Shown in pieces: positions 52,712 through 62,953 of a DNA stretch of 64,000 bases. How positions within the stretch are numbered: position 1 is the first letter of the stretch; each line of letters opens with the position of its first letter. The stretch covers positions 62,001-126,000 of the forward strand of contig NZ_VOGO01000003.1 of the NCBI RefSeq assembly GCF_007923355.1. The letters run 5' to 3'. A program made the position numbers and the translations under genes. This stretch comes from Falsiphaeobacter marinintestinus (lineage in GTDB: Bacteria > Pseudomonadota > Alphaproteobacteria > Rhodobacterales > Rhodobacteraceae). Below the pieces are notes generated by a model, which was not told where the DNA came from, made no database searches, and was given only the letters and a program-made list of their open reading frames with translations.

Positions 52712-53551
52712 ATGAGACATATGCGTTTGCTTCGCCCGGCGCTGATCGCGCTGACCTTTTGTGTTTTGGTCTTTCAGTCCGGCTGGGCCCGGGCTGCAGA
52801 TCGCGACCAGATCACCGCGTTTCTGCAGGTGACCGGCTTTGATGTGGCTCTCGACAGTATATCCTTGTCCGCCGCCAGCGCCCCACAGATGCTGGGCATC
52901 GATCCTGGCGCTTTCGGATCCGAATGGACCCGGCTGAGTGAACAGGTCTTTGACACTGCAGAGATGCGCTCGCTGGCCATCGATATTCTGCAACAAACCC
53001 TCAGCGACGCGGCTTTGGGACATGCTGCAGCGTTTTATGCATCGGATCTGGGGCAGCGTCTGGTCGAGGTCGAAAATGCGTCTCATATGATGGACGACGA
53101 CCAAAAGCAGGACGAAGGCAAGCGGCTGGTGTCTGAAATGGTGCGCGCTGGCGACGCGCGGCTGCAGGAACTCAAGCGGATGAACGCGGCGATCGGGGGC
53201 GTTGATTCCAGTCTGAAGGCCCTGCAAGAGATACAGTTTCGCACCCTGATCGCGGCCAGCAGCGCAGGCGTGGTGGAACTGCGGATCGACCCCGACGAAT
53301 TACGCGCTGTTCTGGCCGAAAACGAAGCCGAGATGCGCATCGCTCTGCAGACATCGGCGTTGGCTGGTGCGGCTTATACGTATCGAGACTTCCCCGATGA
53401 TGAGATCACCGCTTATACGGATGCACTCGAAGATCCGCTGATGAAGGAAGTTTACGAACTGCTGAATGCCGTCCAGTTCGAAATCATGGCCAACCGGTTT
53501 GAAGTTCTGGCCGGACGCATGGCGGGAATGAAGCCGGGGCAGGACATCTGA
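52712..53551 (+). CDS. Secreted DUF2059-family protein 1
   Basis: A 279-residue exported protein. From ATG 52712 the N-terminus is a signal peptide (RLLRPALIALTFCVLVFQSG, cleavage near ARA). The mature helical protein has two DUF2059-like segments; the clear one is AALGHAAAFYASDLGQRLVEVE (about 105-125), where the A-x-x-F-Y-x-S-x-x-G-x-x motif is the family mark. A second F/Y-rich stretch is at EITAYTDALEDPLMKEVYEL. Function of the family is unknown. The next gene, a paralog, starts on its stop codon (TGATG), so they are co-translated. Confidence 0.75.
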   Translation: MRHMRLLRPALIALTFCVLVFQSGWARAADRDQITAFLQVTGFDVALDSISLSAASAPQMLGIDPGAFGSEWTRLSEQVFDTAEMRSLAIDILQQTLSDAALGHAAAFYASDLGQRLVEVENASHMMDDDQKQDEGKRLVSEMVRAGDARLQELKRMNAAIGGVDSSLKALQEIQFRTLIAASSAGVVELRIDPDELRAVLAENEAEMRIALQTSALAGAAYTYRDFPDDEITAYTDALEDPLMKEVYELLNAVQFEIMANRFEVLAGRMAGMKPGQDI

Positions 53552-54360
53552 TGTTGCGCGGGCTGGTCGTTTGCCTGCTGATCGGCCTCAGCGGCCCCGT
53601 AATCGCAGATAGTACAGCGACAGACCTGGCGCGGATTCTCAGACTTGGCGACGTGGCTCAGGTTCTGCGCGACGAGGGCATCGCCTATGGGCAGGATCTT
53701 GATCACGATATGTTGGCAGGCGCAGGCGGTGCCTTTTGGGAAGATCAGGTTGGCACAATCTACCGGCCCGGTCGCATCGAAACTGCGGTGACGTCCGCCC
53801 TTGATACAGGGATGACTGCCCCCGAGATCGAAGCCGCCTTTGCCTTCTATGCCAGTCCCGAGGGACAGGAAATCGTGTCTCTCGAAACCACGGCGCGGAT
53901 CGCCATGGCAGATCCCGAAGTCGAAGACATTGCGCGTCGGTTTGCCCGTGACATGCGCGACGCTGCGGATCCGGCGCTGGATCCGATCCGGCGCTACATC
54001 GACCTCATGGATCTGGTCGAGCGAAACGTAGCAGGGGCGATCGAAGACAACCTTCTGTTCTATCGCGGCATGGTGGACGGCGGCGCACTGGATCTGAGCG
54101 ACGGACAGATTGAAGACACCGTTTGGGGGGACGAGAGTGCGATCCGCGCGGATGCGCAAGACTGGGTCTATGGCTATCTGCTGATGGCCTACCGACCATT
54201 GTCCGTTGCACAGATGACGTCCTATCTGGACTTCAGCGAAAGCCCGGCGGGGCAGGCGCTTAACAGTGCCATGTTCGAAGGGTTCTCGGTGGCCTATCGC
54301 CAGATCTCTTATGAGCTGGGCCGGGCCCTGGCCCGAGCAATGCACAGCACAACCCTGTGA
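53551..54360 (+). CDS. Secreted DUF2059-family protein 2
   Basis: A 269-residue exported paralog with a signal peptide ending near VIA (residue 18). AAFAFYASPEGQEIVSLE (about 95-112) carries the same A-x-x-F-Y-x-S-x-x-G-x-x motif, and MTSYLDFSESPAGQALNSAMFEGF (about 223-246) repeats it, so two copies of the unit are clear. It is translationally coupled to the preceding gene. The two proteins probably act together in the periplasm. Confidence 0.75.
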   Translation: MLRGLVVCLLIGLSGPVIADSTATDLARILRLGDVAQVLRDEGIAYGQDLDHDMLAGAGGAFWEDQVGTIYRPGRIETAVTSALDTGMTAPEIEAAFAFYASPEGQEIVSLETTARIAMADPEVEDIARRFARDMRDAADPALDPIRRYIDLMDLVERNVAGAIEDNLLFYRGMVDGGALDLSDGQIEDTVWGDESAIRADAQDWVYGYLLMAYRPLSVAQMTSYLDFSESPAGQALNSAMFEGFSVAYRQISYELGRALARAMHSTTL

Positions 54361-54376
54361 TTGACCGACTGACCGG

Positions 54377-54426
54377 CTTCTTTCTTGTCTGAAGTACCCC
54401 AGGGAGTTTGAGGGACAGCGTCCCTC
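54377..54426 (-). repeat. Dispersed intergenic motif, copy 4, with hairpin
   Basis: CTTCTTTCTTGTCTGAAGTACCCC (54377-54400) is followed by a hairpin GAGGGAC-AGC-GTCCCTC (54410-54426). It opens the 313-bp gap between the DUF2059 pair and rplU. The same arrangement (motif next to a GC-rich inverted repeat) is seen at the copies at 7523 and 32321. Confidence 0.75.
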
Positions 54427-54503
54427 ATCCCATATTCGGAATGCGCCGCCGGCGCGCAATTTGATCCCGTCAGCGCCCAACGTGCCGACCATCGGGAAAC
54501 CTG

Positions 54504-54532
54504 TTGACACCGTCCCGGGTTCTGACCATAAG
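54504..54532 (+). promoter_or_regulatory. Promoter of rplU-rpmA
   Basis: TTGACA (54504-54509), a 17-bp spacer, and CATAAG (54527-54532) form a good sigma-70 promoter 142 bp upstream of rplU. The leader of about 135 bases holds no recognisable gene; in many bacteria rplU leaders bind L20- or L21-type regulators, but no specific structure is recognisable here. Together with the repeat at 54377 this accounts for the 313-bp gene-free stretch. Confidence 0.6.
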
Positions 54533-54673
54533 CGCGCATCCCGGCCCGAGTCCGTTCGCGCCGGGTTTCGTTATCAATACGGCCCTCAAAGGGCGCGCTG
54601 TTCGCGGTGGCAAGATGCCAAAACGTCCGGATGATCCGGGGACCACAGAACGCGGTAGAAAAAGGAAGCACGC

Positions 54674-55309
54674 ATGTTCGCGGTTCTAAAAACCGGCGGC
54701 AAACAGTACAAGGTTCAGTCGGGCGATACGCTCCGGGTGGAAAAACTGGCTGCCGATGCAGGTGAAAAAATTCAATTCAACGATGTTCTGATGCTGGGCG
54801 GCGACGCACCGGTCGTCGGCGCACCGTTCGTCGCAGGCGCGGCCGTACAGGCCGAAGTGATCGACCAGATCAAAGGCGAGAAGGTCATCAACTTTGTCCG
54901 TCGTCGTCGTAAGCACAGCTCCAAGCGCACCAAGGGTCACCGTCAGAAGCTGACACTAGTTCGCATCACGGATATTCTGGCCTCGGGTGCCGACGCGTCT
55001 GGCGTCAAGGCTGCCACGGGAACCGGCGCTGTTTCTGCCACACCCGTTGCTGCAGCTGAGCCCGCCGCCAAAGCCCCCAAGGCCAAAGCTGCACCCAAGA
55101 AAGCGGCCGGTGCGGACGATCTGTCGACGATTTCCGGCATCGGTCCGGTCATTGTCAAAAAGTTGCACGCCGAAGGCGTGACAACGTTCGCGCAGATTGC
55201 TGCGTGGACTGATGCAGACGTCGAAGCTATCGAAGCGAAACTGTCGTTCAAAGGTCGTGTCGGTCGTGAAGACTGGATCGCACAGGCCAAAGAACTGATC
55301 AAAGGCTAA
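54674..55309 (+). CDS. rplU: 50S ribosomal protein L21 with C-terminal helix-hairpin-helix extension
   Basis: Residues 1-103 are normal L21 ([24 protein letters not shown], then [27 protein letters not shown]), which binds 23S rRNA in the large subunit. Beyond that come about 50 Ala/Lys/Pro-rich residues and a folded tail (about 153-211) with [19 protein letters not shown] and [19 protein letters not shown], a helix-hairpin-helix-like module. Standard L21 is about 103 residues, so this one is doubled. AAAGGAAG precedes the ATG. It is followed after 11 bp by rpmA, the usual pair. Confidence 0.95.
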   Translation: MFAVLKTGGKQYKVQSGDTLRVEKLAADAGEKIQFNDVLMLGGDAPVVGAPFVAGAAVQAEVIDQIKGEKVINFVRRRRKHSSKRTKGHRQKLTLVRITDILASGADASGVKAATGTGAVSATPVAAAEPAAKAPKAKAAPKKAAGADDLSTISGIGPVIVKKLHAEGVTTFAQIAAWTDADVEAIEAKLSFKGRVGREDWIAQAKELIKG

Positions 55310-55320
55310 GGAGAGACAGA

Positions 55321-55590
55321 ATGGCACATAAAAAAGCTGGTGGTTCCTCCCGTAACGGTCGCGACTCAGCGGGTCGCCGCCTTGGCGTGAAACTTTATGG
55401 TGGTCAGGCCGCCAACCCGGGCAACATCATCGTGCGTCAGCGCGGTACCAAGTTCTGGCCGGGCGAAGGCGTCGACATGGGCAAGGATCACACGATCTTT
55501 GCGGTCGTCGACGGCGCAGTGAAGTTCCACAAAGGCCTGAAAGGCCGCACGTTTATTTCGGTTCTCCCAGTGGCGGAGGCCGCAGAGTAA
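55321..55590 (+). CDS. rpmA: 50S ribosomal protein L27
   Basis: The 89-residue L27 sits near the peptidyl transferase centre. [28 protein letters not shown] and the [28 protein letters not shown] pattern are family standard. The N-terminal extension is the short type without a processing site. GGAGAGAC precedes the ATG. Last gene of the rplU-rpmA operon, followed by an intrinsic terminator. Confidence 0.97.
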   Translation: MAHKKAGGSSRNGRDSAGRRLGVKLYGGQAANPGNIIVRQRGTKFWPGEGVDMGKDHTIFAVVDGAVKFHKGLKGRTFISVLPVAEAAE

Positions 55591-55620
55591 GCCGTACCCG
55601 AAGACGACTGAAAAATTTGG

Positions 55621-55650
55621 GGATCGGCGTAACCCGCCGGTCCTTTTTTT
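55621..55650 (+). terminator. Intrinsic terminator after rpmA
   Basis: GGATCGGCG (55621-55629), a five-base loop, CGCCGGTCC (55635-55643) with one G-T pair, then seven T (55644-55650). This is a textbook intrinsic terminator 30 bp past the rpmA stop. Confidence 0.9.
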
Positions 55651-55769
55651 CGTTTCTGGACCCGTTTGCGATCAAGGAGCCGAAAGATGCCGACAGACCT
55701 TTGCCAGAGTTTCGCAGCCGTGTTCGATCCGGACGCGTCTCTTAAGCTGGCCGCAAAGAGAAGCCCGGC

Positions 55770-56378
55770 ATGAGCGTCGCCACAGCCAGTTTCCTTGTTT
55801 TTGCCGCCAGTCAGGTGGGAACGCCTGGCCCGGCGAACATGGCCCTGATGGCGACGGGGGCGCGATTCGGGTTTCGGGCGGCATTGCCTTTTGTGGCTGG
55901 GGTGGCTTTGGGCAAACAGGTAATCATCTGGCCCATCGGCTTTGGCCTGATGGAACTGGCAGGACGTCTGCCGGGGCTGTTTCTGGGGCTTAAATGGATA
56001 TCTGCAGCCTATATCATATGGTTGGCCTATAAAGTCGCGAACCTGCGACTGACGCCGGGCGGCGCGGCGGAACAGGCACCGGGGTTTCTGGCAGGTCTGG
56101 TGGTTCATCCGCTCAATCCTAAGGCCTGGGCAATGATCATTGCAGGTTTTACCGGTTTTGTCGCACTTGGAACCCCCAGTCTGGAAGCAACGGCCATCAT
56201 CGCTATATGCTTGTTGTCCTGCCAGGTGGTGCTGCACCCGCTCTGGACGTTGGCAGGTGACAGGATGGCCCATGCCATTGTGGGCACCGGCTATGAAAAA
56301 TATTTGATGTGGACACTGGCGGCTTTGACTGTTGCGTCCGTTTTCTTTGTGTTGTTCGGAGGAGGAACTGACATATGA
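55770..56378 (+). CDS. LysE/RhtB-family exporter
   Basis: A 202-residue inner membrane protein with five or six helices, beginning FLVFAASQVGTPGPANMALMATGARFG, the LysE-family T-P-G-P-A-N signature. HPLNPKAWAMIIAGFTGFVA is the second conserved segment. Family members export amino acids or homoserine lactones; the substrate here is unknown. Its stop codon overlaps the start of the GNAT gene (ATGA), suggesting that an acetyltransferase and an exporter act on related molecules, an inference from coupling. Confidence 0.85.
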   Translation: MSVATASFLVFAASQVGTPGPANMALMATGARFGFRAALPFVAGVALGKQVIIWPIGFGLMELAGRLPGLFLGLKWISAAYIIWLAYKVANLRLTPGGAAEQAPGFLAGLVVHPLNPKAWAMIIAGFTGFVALGTPSLEATAIIAICLLSCQVVLHPLWTLAGDRMAHAIVGTGYEKYLMWTLAALTVASVFFVLFGGGTDI

Positions 56379-56905
56379 CCCTCGATCACATCTTGAACCA
56401 ACCGGTTATTCAGGTCGAGACCTGTGTTCTGCGTCCTTTGCGCAGATCAGACATGGGGCTGATCGAACACTATGGCGGTGACCCGCGCGTGGCCAACATG
56501 ACCACATCGATCCCGCATCCCTATCCTCCGGGGGCGGCGGAAGCTTTTGTAACGCGGGCCATGTCGCATGACCGCGAAGAAGACATCTGGGCCATTGACG
56601 GATTAGGCGGGGCCGAGTTGAAAGGCGTGATGTCGCTGACAAAGATGGATCGCGACCAATCCGAAGTCGGATACTGGACGGCGCCGATATTCTGGAACTC
56701 TGGCGTGGCCTCGGATGCGTTGCAGGCGCTGATTGATGCCAATCCACAGGGCAACAAAACCATGTTTGCCAGCGTGTTTCAGGACAATCTGGCCTCGGCC
56801 CGGGTTCTGACTCATTGCGGGTTTGAATATCTGGGCGACGCCGAAAGCTTTTCGGTCGCGCGCGGCGCAACCGTACCGACTTTCACCTATAGCCGAAAAC
56901 TTTGA
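56375..56905 (+). CDS. RimJ/RimL-like GNAT acetyltransferase
   Basis: A 176-residue GNAT enzyme of the RimJ/RimL group. VETCVLRPLRRSDMGLIEHYGGDPRVANMTTSIPHPY opens the fold, VGYWTAPIFWNSGVASDALQALIDA is the acetyl-CoA region and FQDNLASARVLTHCGFEYLGDAE the terminal motif, all in family order. Substrate may be a protein N-terminus or an amino compound. It starts on the stop of the LysE gene and is 35 bp upstream of obgE. Confidence 0.84.
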   Translation: MTLDHILNQPVIQVETCVLRPLRRSDMGLIEHYGGDPRVANMTTSIPHPYPPGAAEAFVTRAMSHDREEDIWAIDGLGGAELKGVMSLTKMDRDQSEVGYWTAPIFWNSGVASDALQALIDANPQGNKTMFASVFQDNLASARVLTHCGFEYLGDAESFSVARGATVPTFTYSRKL

Positions 56906-56931
56906 TTGTGGCCTGACCGGCCTTTGCGTAA

Positions 56932-59069
<2,138 letters not shown>

Positions 59070-59070
59070 T

Positions 59071-59094
59071 GCTTCTTTCTTGTTATAAATACCC
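59071..59094 (-). repeat. Dispersed intergenic motif, copy 5
   Basis: GCTTCTTTCTTGTTATAAATACCC lies one base after the proB stop codon, between proB and proA, in the orientation opposite to the genes. Confidence 0.7.
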
Positions 59095-59148
59095 AAATCC
59101 CGCCACTGCCGCTTACGCAACGGCCCGGACACTGAAAGGCGTGCCCAG

Positions 59149-60411
59149 ATGAAAGACATCGACAATATTCCCGCCCTGATGGCCGATATCGGGGTGCGCG
59201 CCAAAGCTGCCGCTGCCGACCTTGCCTTCGCCAGTGCAGAACGCAAGCATGCCGCCCTGATCGGGGCCGCCGAAGCCGTGTGGAACAACCGGGCCGATAT
59301 CATCGCCGCCAATGCAAAAGACATGGACTATGGCCGGGACAAGGGGCTCAGCCCCGCCATGATGGACCGTCTGATGCTGGACGAGGCGCGGATTCAGGGC
59401 ATCGTCGATGGCTTGCGGACCGTCGCCGAACAGGCCGATCCGGTGGGTGAGGTGATCGCCGAATGGGATATGCCGTCGGGTCTGAATATCCGACGCGTGC
59501 GGACGCCCTTAGGAGTGATCGGCGTGATCTATGAAAGCCGGCCCAACGTGACGGCGGATGCCGGGGCGCTGTGTCTGAAATCCGGCAACGCGGTGATCTT
59601 GCGCGGCGGGTCAGAGAGCTTTCATTCCTCCAGTGCAATCCATGCCTGTCTTGTTCAAGGCCTGAAGGCCGCGAACCTGCCCGCAGACGCAATCCAACTG
59701 GTTCCAACCCGCGACCGCGCGGCGGTATCTGAATTGCTGACCATGATCGATTATGTTGATGTGATCGTGCCACGCGGCGGCAAAGGGCTGGTCGGCCTGG
59801 TGCAACGCGAAGCGCGCGTGCCGGTCTTTGCCCATCTTGAAGGGATCGTGCATATCTATATCGACAAGGCGGCGGATCTTCAGAAATCGCTCGACGTGGT
59901 TCTGAATGCCAAGACCCGACGCACCGGGATCTGTGGGGCTGCCGAATGTCTGCTGGTGCATCAGGACGTGATCGACAGTATTGGCCGCCCGGTGATCGAA
60001 GCCCTTCAGGCTGCCGGAGTGGATGTGCATGCCGAAGGCGCGTTGGCGCTGGATGGCACGACACCCGCGACGGATGCGGATTGGGGCAAGGAATTCCTCG
60101 ACAAGATCATCGCGGCAAAGCCCGTGACCGATATCGACGCTGCTATCGCTCATATCCGCCAATACGGGTCGCAGCATACGGATTGCATCCTGACCGAGGA
60201 TGATGCCGCTGTTGCGCGCTTCTTTGAACGGCTGGACAGCGCGATTCTGATGCACAACGCATCAACCCAGTTTGCGGATGGCGGAGAATTCGGGATGGGG
60301 GCTGAAATCGGCATTGCGACCGGTAAAATGCATGCGCGTGGCCCGGTTGGTGCGGCGCAGCTGACCAGCTTTAAGTATCTGGTGACCGGCGACGGAACAG
60401 TTCGCGGCTGA
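59149..60411 (+). CDS. proA: Gamma-glutamyl phosphate reductase
   Basis: ProA reduces gamma-glutamyl phosphate with NADPH to glutamate semialdehyde, the second step to proline. The 420-residue protein belongs to the aldehyde dehydrogenase superfamily: [35 protein letters not shown] is the cofactor region, [17 protein letters not shown] holds the catalytic cysteine, and [27 protein letters not shown] is the family terminal motif. It works with ProB upstream. It converges with chpT, eight bases apart. Confidence 0.97.
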   Translation: MKDIDNIPALMADIGVRAKAAAADLAFASAERKHAALIGAAEAVWNNRADIIAANAKDMDYGRDKGLSPAMMDRLMLDEARIQGIVDGLRTVAEQADPVGEVIAEWDMPSGLNIRRVRTPLGVIGVIYESRPNVTADAGALCLKSGNAVILRGGSESFHSSSAIHACLVQGLKAANLPADAIQLVPTRDRAAVSELLTMIDYVDVIVPRGGKGLVGLVQREARVPVFAHLEGIVHIYIDKAADLQKSLDVVLNAKTRRTGICGAAECLLVHQDVIDSIGRPVIEALQAAGVDVHAEGALALDGTTPATDADWGKEFLDKIIAAKPVTDIDAAIAHIRQYGSQHTDCILTEDDAAVARFFERLDSAILMHNASTQFADGGEFGMGAEIGIATGKMHARGPVGAAQLTSFKYLVTGDGTVRG

Positions 60412-60418
60412 TCCGCCA

Positions 60419-61015
60419 CTAGAACCGCAATGTCACCTCGGTGTCACTGTGCGTGACGGACACCCTGCGCCCGATGTCGGCGGCGACCTCGGGCAGCAGG
60501 GCGAATTGCACGACTGCGGGCGTCAGGTCTGCTGCTGTGTCTGCGGTATCCAGTTTGGACCACAGGTTCTGATCGATGCTGACCATTTCTCCCTTGCCGC
60601 AGACCATCCAATGGTCGTCTTCGACGCGGATCTGAACCTGACCGCCGTAAGGCAGTGCGGTTTCACAACATTGTAGTGCCAAGAACGCCAGCCGGACCTC
60701 GGCCCTGGGGTGCGGCTCTAACGGCCCCCACAGCGCCTGTACGCGCGTTCCGCGATACACATCGTTCAGGACCGAACAGATTTCGGTCCGGCCCATGGAT
60801 TGATCGCCAGCCGCACCATAGGCGATGCGAAAAAAGCGGATCCGGGCACCGGCATTGCCCGCGCTGTCAGCAATCAGGTCAAATTCAGGTCCCTCAGCCG
60901 CGCCGGTCAGTTCCAGCAGTTCAAGCCCGTTGGCAATTGCCCCGATCGGGCTGATCAGATCGTGACAGATCCGCGACCCTATCAGCGCGGCTAGATTGGT
61001 CCTATTGTCCCCCAT
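60419..61015 (-). CDS. chpT: Histidine phosphotransferase ChpT
   Basis: ChpT relays phosphate from the CckA kinase to CtrA and CpdR, controlling cell cycle, motility and gene-transfer-agent genes in alphaproteobacteria. The 198-residue protein has LIGSRICHDLISPIGAIANGLELL, with the phosphorylated His in CHDL (about residue 18), and a degenerate ATPase-like domain (about 80-198). ATG 61015 has GGGAGAAG at the right spacing; a TTG at 61030 is less likely. It is divergent from the DUF3553 gene with only 29 bp between the starts, so promoters must overlap. Confidence 0.9.
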   Translation of the reverse strand: MGDNRTNLAALIGSRICHDLISPIGAIANGLELLELTGAAEGPEFDLIADSAGNAGARIRFFRIAYGAAGDQSMGRTEICSVLNDVYRGTRVQALWGPLEPHPRAEVRLAFLALQCCETALPYGGQVQIRVEDDHWMVCGKGEMVSIDQNLWSKLDTADTAADLTPAVVQFALLPEVAADIGRRVSVTHSDTEVTLRF

Positions 61016-61044
61016 ATACACTTCTCCCAACCGGACGGATGCCC

Positions 61045-61227
61045 ATGTCTGATCTAAATGCGTTTCTCACCCCTGGCATGCTGGTGCGTCACCCCGATTG
61101 CCCGGATTGGGGGCTGGGGCAGGTGCAATCAAACATCGGCGGCAAGATCACCGTGAATTTTCGCGAGCAGGGAAAAGTGGTGGTTGATGGAAACCGCATC
61201 ACCCTGACACCTGTCTTTGATTCCTGA
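61045..61227 (+). CDS. Small DUF3553 protein
   Basis: A 60-residue protein of the DUF3553 family. LTPGMLVRHPDCPDWGLGQVQSNIGGKITVNFREQGKVVV resembles a small SH3-like or CarD/UvrD-tail Tudor-like fold: the W-G-x-G-x-V pattern is also found at the C-terminus of UvrD/PcrA helicases. Function unknown. ATG 61045 has an ACGGA before it; ATG 61039 is also in frame. Divergent from chpT. Confidence 0.8.
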   Translation: MSDLNAFLTPGMLVRHPDCPDWGLGQVQSNIGGKITVNFREQGKVVVDGNRITLTPVFDS

Positions 61228-61343
61228 AATCTGTTGAAGATGTGTTAACGCAGGCCGCGGCCAATTGCGGCAGGTTGCAATCTAAGGTCCGGATGCGGTA
61301 TCAGCCCGTTAGAATTCCCCAACGGTCGCGAGCCTGAAAACGC

Positions 61344-62108
61344 ATGTCCGACAGCGGCCCCACCTTCACCGTCAAAATCGCAGAGACTGATGCAGAACTA
61401 CGCGCCGCGCAGGCCTTGCGGTACGAAGTTTTCGTGCGCGAACTGGGCGGTGGCGGTACCATGGTAGATCATGACGCGGGTATCGAGAGGGATCGATTCG
61501 ACCCCTATTTTGACCATATGATCGTGACGGATGTCAGAACCGGCCAGGTTGTCGGTGTATACCGCCTGTTGCGCGACGATCAGGCGCAAGAGATCGGGCA
61601 GTTCTATTCTGAAGACGAATATGACCTGACGGTTTTGAAGAACAGCGGTCGCAAGCTTTTGGAACTTGGCCGGTCCTGCCTGCATCGCGATTTTCGCAGC
61701 GGGATGGCGATGTATCATCTTTGGAACGGTCTGTCCGACTATGTGACACGGCACAAGATCGAGGTCTTGTTCGGTGTGGCCAGCTTTCATGGCACAAATA
61801 TTGCCACTTTGGCCAAGCCGCTGTCGATGTTGCACCACAATCATCTGGCGCCGCCAGATTTACGGGTGCGCGCGCAGGCAGAGCATTTCCAGTCGATGGA
61901 CCTTGTCCCCGAGGATCAGCTGAACCGGCGATTGGCAATGGTTGAAACTCCCGCGCTGATCAAAGCCTATTTACGGCTTGGCGGTTTTGTGGGCGAGGGT
62001 GCCTATATCGATCATGACTTTAACACCACAGATGTTTGTCTGATCCTCGACACATCGCGGTTGAATGAACGTCAGCGGCGGATTTATTCGAACGAGCGTG
62101 GGACATGA
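61344..62108 (+). CDS. olsB: Ornithine-acyl-ACP N-acyltransferase
   Basis: OlsB attaches a 3-hydroxyacyl chain from ACP to the alpha-amino group of ornithine, the first step to ornithine lipid, a phosphorus-free membrane lipid. The 254-residue protein has TVKIAETDAELRAAQALRYEVFVRELGG, the acidic DRFDPYFDHMIV, ELGRSCLHRDFRSG (about 111-124) and the HHNHLAPPDLRVRAQ end segment. The stop overlaps the olsA start (ATGA). A paralog lies at 674-1402. Confidence 0.92.
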   Translation: MSDSGPTFTVKIAETDAELRAAQALRYEVFVRELGGGGTMVDHDAGIERDRFDPYFDHMIVTDVRTGQVVGVYRLLRDDQAQEIGQFYSEDEYDLTVLKNSGRKLLELGRSCLHRDFRSGMAMYHLWNGLSDYVTRHKIEVLFGVASFHGTNIATLAKPLSMLHHNHLAPPDLRVRAQAEHFQSMDLVPEDQLNRRLAMVETPALIKAYLRLGGFVGEGAYIDHDFNTTDVCLILDTSRLNERQRRIYSNERGT

Positions 62109-62935
62109 CCACAACCTGGCAGAGCGAAGATGATCCCGAGCATTTCACACCGGGGTTTGCCGACTGGTTGCGGATCGTGCCGCGCGCGCTGGCGTTGATC
62201 GTGCTGATACTGGTTTGTTTGGTTCTGCTGTTGCTGATCCGCCTGATCGAACGGCCTGTGTTCGGTCTGGGTCGGCCAATCACGCCACACATCACGCAGT
62301 TTGTCTGCCGCAACGCGTTCCGTATTCTGGGCATGGGGTTTTCGACCACAGGCACGTTGATGACAGAACGCGGCGCAGTGGTGGCCAACCACAGTTCGTG
62401 GCTGGACATCTTTTCGCTGAACGCCAGAAAGCGGATCTATTTCGTGTCGAAAGCCGAGGTCGCAAACTGGCCCGGGATCGGGTGGCTGGCCAGAGCGACC
62501 GGTACAGTATTCATCGAACGCGATCCAAGACAGGCCAAGGCGCATACCGACCTGTTCGAGGCCCGACTGAAGGCCGGTCACAAGCTGCTGTTCTTTCCCG
62601 AGGGCACGTCGACCGACGGGCTGCGGGTGCTGCCGTTCAAGACCACGTTGTTTGCGGCGTTCTTCACGGATCATCTGCGTGACTTCATGTATGTTCAGCC
62701 TGTCACGGTAATCTATCATGCCCCGAAAGGTCAGTCGGAGCGGTTTTATGGCTGGTGGGGCGACATGGAGTTTGGCGAACACCTGCTCAAGACGCTGGCG
62801 GCTCCACGACAAGGGTCGGTCGAACTGGTTTATCATACGCCTGTCAAAGTGGCGGATTTTGCCAACCGCAAGGCTTTGGCAGCGCATTGCGAGGCGGTTA
62901 TCCGGGCCGGTCACGAGGCGCATCTGAATGTCTGA
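62105..62935 (+). CDS. olsA: Lyso-ornithine lipid O-acyltransferase
   Basis: OlsA adds the second acyl chain to lyso-ornithine lipid; in marine Rhodobacteraceae it is also reported to complete glutamine lipid. The 276-residue protein has a membrane segment at about 26-44, then the PlsC domain: block I NHSSWLDIF (H-x-x-x-x-D), block II TGTVFIERDPRQ, and block III FFPEGTSTDG. It is translationally coupled to olsB and ends 18 bp from the convergent AttH-like gene. Confidence 0.93.
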   Translation: MTTTWQSEDDPEHFTPGFADWLRIVPRALALIVLILVCLVLLLLIRLIERPVFGLGRPITPHITQFVCRNAFRILGMGFSTTGTLMTERGAVVANHSSWLDIFSLNARKRIYFVSKAEVANWPGIGWLARATGTVFIERDPRQAKAHTDLFEARLKAGHKLLFFPEGTSTDGLRVLPFKTTLFAAFFTDHLRDFMYVQPVTVIYHAPKGQSERFYGWWGDMEFGEHLLKTLAAPRQGSVELVYHTPVKVADFANRKALAAHCEAVIRAGHEAHLNV

Positions 62936-62953
62936 CGCGCCCGTGTCCGGTAA

